From: Chitinivorax sp. PXF-14
GTDB lineage: Bacteria; Pseudomonadota; Gammaproteobacteria; Burkholderiales; SCOH01
Length of the DNA: 64,000 nt
Direction: 5' to 3'
NCBI RefSeq assembly: GCF_040812015.1
Contig: NZ_JBFNXJ010000015.1
Span: forward strand, 42,480-106,479
The position numbers and the translations under genes are program-made. The notes beneath the pieces were generated by a model. The model ran no database searches. It had not been told where the DNA came from and saw only the letters and a program-made list of their open reading frames with translations. Positions within the stretch are counted from its first letter, which is position 1; each line of letters begins with the position of its first letter. This document shows positions 61,537-64,000 of the stretch, piece by piece.

Positions 61537-62643
61537 TTACAGATCAAGTACGACGTCGGTCAGCGGGGCGCACACGCAGAGCTGGATGCTTTCACCCGGT
61601 TCGGCCAGCACCTTGCCGCTGCGGATGTCCCTGACCGCGCCTGACAGCTTCTTGCAACTGCACGAGAAACAGATCCCCATGCGGCAGCCACAGGCCGGGC
61701 GCAGCCCACTGGCTTCGGCCTGGTTCAGCAGCGGCAGCCCGGTGCTGCCTTCATACTGCTGCTTCGAGCGCGCGAAGGTCAGCGTGACGGCCTGCTGCTC
61801 GCCTTCCACCACCGGCGGCGGTGGCGAGAAGGCCTCGACATGCAGCTCACCAAAATAGGCTTGCGACTGCCATACCAGGCGCACCGCCTCGGTGAAGCCG
61901 TGCCCACCGCAGACAAAGGTCGTGCGCTCCCCCGCCCTGGCGACCCGCTGCAGGTGCGTAGCCTCGAAACGGCCGCTTAGCCAGCGTGGTGGGGCCTCCT
62001 CACCGGTCAGCGACAGATGCACATTGAAGTTGGGGTGAAGATAGGCCAGCCGCTGCAAGGTATCGGCAAAGGCGAAGCCGGCTTGCGTGCGGCCGTAATA
62101 GAGCATGGCGATATCGCCGGTGTATTTGCGCTCGAACAGCTCGTGCACCATGGCAAGCAGGGGTGTGACGCCGCTGCCTGCCGCGATGAACAGCAGTGCC
62201 GGCGGCGGGGGCTCGGGCAGGCGGAAATCGCCGAATGCCTGGCTCAGCTCCAGGTAATCGCCCGCCTTCAGGCAATCGTGCAGCCAGCCCGATACCACCC
62301 CCGCCGGCTCACGCCGTACCGCGATCTCGATCGCGCGGCCGGGGCGGGAGGGCTTGATCGGACTATAGCTGCGGACATGGCGTACACCGTCGATCTCGAC
62401 CGTCAGCTGTACGTGCTGGCCGCCTGCGCAGCCGCGCCAGTTGTGGTTGGGCCGCAGGCGGATCAGCAGCGTCTCGGCCGCCACCTGCTGCAGCGATTCG
62501 ACCCTGGCAACCACGCGGTGCAAGCGCCACTGGGGTGACAGCAACGAGGCATAGAAATCAACGATGGGCTCCGGCACCCAGCGCTCGGCCAGGCGGAGGG
62601 CATTCGGCAACAGTGTGGACGAAACGGCAACGGGGATACGCAT
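61537..62643 (-). CDS. desC: Ferredoxin reductase partner of the desaturase
   Basis: A 368-residue flavoprotein. The FAD site reads VRSYSPIKPSRPG, the NAD(P) site FIAAGSGVTPLLAM, and a C-terminal plant-type [2Fe-2S] domain has CGCRMGICFSCSC with a later CVC. It passes electrons from NAD(P)H to DesB. It is the first gene of the desCB operon, divergent from desT, with two operators in the 165-bp gap. Confidence 0.92.
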   Translation of the reverse strand: MRIPVAVSSTLLPNALRLAERWVPEPIVDFYASLLSPQWRLHRVVARVESLQQVAAETLLIRLRPNHNWRGCAGGQHVQLTVEIDGVRHVRSYSPIKPSRPGRAIEIAVRREPAGVVSGWLHDCLKAGDYLELSQAFGDFRLPEPPPPALLFIAAGSGVTPLLAMVHELFERKYTGDIAMLYYGRTQAGFAFADTLQRLAYLHPNFNVHLSLTGEEAPPRWLSGRFEATHLQRVARAGERTTFVCGGHGFTEAVRLVWQSQAYFGELHVEAFSPPPPVVEGEQQAVTLTFARSKQQYEGSTGLPLLNQAEASGLRPACGCRMGICFSCSCKKLSGAVRDIRSGKVLAEPGESIQLCVCAPLTDVVLDL

Positions 62644-62657
62644 GGAACGATCCTTTT

Positions 62658-62675
62658 AGTGAACACATGTACACC
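62658..62675. promoter_or_regulatory. DesT operator 1
   Basis: AGTGAACACATGTACACC is an imperfect 18-bp palindrome, 15 bp upstream of desC. It resembles the AGTGAAC...TTCACT sites of DesT/FabR repressors. Confidence 0.75.
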
Positions 62676-62698
62676 AAGATGACATGCCATTATCTTTA

Positions 62699-62716
62699 AG
62701 TCAACACTTGTTCACT
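62699..62716. promoter_or_regulatory. DesT operator 2
   Basis: AGTCAACACTTGTTCACT is a near-perfect 18-bp palindrome of the same pattern. Its centre is 41 bp (about four helical turns) from operator 1, which favours binding on the same DNA face. Confidence 0.78.
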
Positions 62717-62808
62717 TAATTTTCGTGGGCCACAGAGGCCATGCCCCCATCGACCATGTGTTGCGCTTCTGCTACATTCCGGTGGCTTCTACCTTTGGTT
62801 TTTGCTTC

Positions 62809-63450
62809 GTGGTACGCGCAGAAAAGAAACAACTGACCCGCCAGGCATTGCTGAATGCCGCGCTCGACCTGATGGAATCCGGACGCGGGTTCTGCAGCCT
62901 CTCCTTGCGCGAAGTGACACGCCAGACCGGCATTGTGCCTGCGGCCTTCTATCGTCATTTCAGCGATATGGACGAACTCGGCCTGGCGCTCGTCGATGAA
63001 GTCAGCCTGACCTTCCGCGCGGCGATCCGCGCCGTGCGCCATCACGAGATCGAGCTGGGCGGTGCAATCGACGCCTCGGTGCGCATCTTCCTCGATCATG
63101 TCGATGAGCACCGCCGCCTGTTCCTGTTTCTCGCGCGCGAGCAGTACGGCGGCTCGCCCGTCGTGCGCCAGGCCATCGCGGCCATGGGGCGGCAGTTCAT
63201 CGCCGACCTGGCGGCCGACCTGATTGCCGCACCCAAGCTCCAGCACCTGTCGCCGGTCGACATCGACATCCTGGCCGACCTGATCGTGAAAACCGTGTTC
63301 GCGACCGTCCCCGAGCTGATCGACCCGCCCCGCGTCGACGCGCCCGCGCATGAAGACCCGAAGACCCGGCTGATCCACAAGCTGCGCTTCATCATGATCG
63401 GTGCCAAGCTCTGGCGCGGCATTGCGCCACCGGCGGAAGCCAGCCACTAG
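62809..63450 (+). CDS. desT: TetR-family fatty-acid desaturation repressor
   Basis: A 213-residue regulator close to FabR and DesT. The helix-turn-helix reads FCSLSLREVTRQTGIVPAAF then YRHFSDMDELG, nearly that of FabR. The ligand domain follows (FLDHVDEHRRLFLFLAREQ). The DesT family senses the saturated/unsaturated acyl-CoA ratio and represses desCB. The start at GTG 62809 leaves both operators upstream; a longer in-frame start at 62725 would lie just beyond operator 2. Confidence 0.88.
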   Translation: MVRAEKKQLTRQALLNAALDLMESGRGFCSLSLREVTRQTGIVPAAFYRHFSDMDELGLALVDEVSLTFRAAIRAVRHHEIELGGAIDASVRIFLDHVDEHRRLFLFLAREQYGGSPVVRQAIAAMGRQFIADLAADLIAAPKLQHLSPVDIDILADLIVKTVFATVPELIDPPRVDAPAHEDPKTRLIHKLRFIMIGAKLWRGIAPPAEASH

Positions 63451-63620
63451 CACGGGGGCTCCCCTGGCTGCTGCACCTCCCCCGCGCCAGGCATCAATCT
63501 GGCACCCGTATAGCGCTGGGACGGTGCGTGGCGCGCAGTGTTCCTTTCGCAATCAAGCAGATGCAAAGCTGGCGAGGCTCTTGCGTGGTGCTCTGGCGTT
63601 CCCCCCAAAAGGCGCTGCCC

Positions 63621-64000
63621 GTGTGGCTCATTACCCAACGCATCCCCACTGCGGCAGATTGGCAGGCCGAGCTTGAGCAGCCCTCCGATCGGCGCCGGAA
63701 GAGTCACCTACGCACGCGCCCCAGCCCAGACGAGGTGCTCGCCCTGTTCATCGAGCGCGGCACAATGCTGCGTAATGGCGACCCGCGGCCAAGCCAGGAC
63801 AGGCGCATCGTCAAGGTAGTCGCCAAGGCCGAGGCGGTGCTGCACATCACACCCCCACCTCACGGGTCGTCCGCCGGCAGCAAGAGGGAGCACGCAATCC
63901 ACTGCGTACTATGGTCAGCTAACCTTCGACTTAGCTGCATCACAGCACTCCGGCCCCGGCACCACTGTCGGCGGCTTGTTTTGCGTGTGAGTCATCAACA
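63621..64000 (+). pseudogene. ureE: Urease accessory protein UreE remnant at the window edge
   Basis: From GTG 63621 about 75 codons match the UreE N-terminal domain: WLITQRIPTAADW, RRRKSHLRTR, EVLALFIERGTMLRNGD and RRIVKVVAKAEAVLHI. After about 63845 the match ends although the frame stays open to the window edge. The nickel-binding C-terminal half was not found in any frame here. It is probably a decayed gene belonging with the urease remnants on the other side of the des genes. The gap 63451-63620 holds nothing I recognise. Confidence 0.75.

Overview
The window reads as chromosomal DNA of a GC-rich betaproteobacterium, most likely of the Neisseriales. The evidence is the conserved blocks rpsP-rimM-trmD-rplS, ftsY-ftsE-ftsX-rpoH, clpS-clpA, pilB-pilC-pilD-coaE-zapD and TPR lipoprotein-lolB-ispE-tRNA-prs-rplY-pth-ychF, together with a perfect CIRCE box in front of rpoH. 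The species assignment is inference. No phage structural genes, rRNA or CRISPR arrays were seen.

Layout. 1-5.2 kb: assimilatory nitrite reductase (end of nirB, nirD), a NarK-type transporter, an acetyltransferase and a PP2C phosphatase-Ser/Thr kinase fusion. 5.4-9.4 kb: two paralogous lipoprotein binding proteins for polar amino acids, a small [2Fe-2S] ferredoxin, and one permease plus one ATPase. 9.4-12.05 kb: glycine-zipper lipoprotein, PfkB-family kinase, PilZ protein, OmpA-like lipoprotein.

12.056-25.57 kb: a 13.5-kb integrated defence island. It sits in the 3' end of ychF, with a 24-bp imperfect direct repeat (9 bp identical core) at its two ends. From the integrase end it carries a P4-type integrase, an unknown protein, a second tyrosine recombinase, a ribbon-helix-helix protein, and a type I restriction operon in the order hsdR-hsdS-prrC-hsdM. 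The prrC gene encodes an anticodon nuclease. Next come an AbiF/AbiD-type HEPN RNase gene facing a putative terminator-ended small RNA with its own strong promoter, then an Mrr-like nuclease gene fused by deletion to the tail of an AAA+ ATPase gene. Restriction, a guard nuclease that could act if restriction is blocked, and a candidate RNA-antagonised RNase therefore sit together.

25.56-57.7 kb: housekeeping genes for translation, isoprenoid and PRPP synthesis, lipoprotein sorting, DNA repair, protein targeting, cell division, heat shock and proteolysis, XerD, and type IV pilus assembly.

57.8-64 kb: a decaying urease cluster (ureD, ureA, GNAT, ureB, ureC). ureD is frameshifted, ureB has a broken start, and ureC has lost its whole catalytic core. 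A desT-desC-desB unit (acyl-CoA desaturase, its ferredoxin reductase and a TetR/FabR-type repressor with two 18-bp palindromic operators) lies between the ureC remnant and the remains of ureE at the window edge.
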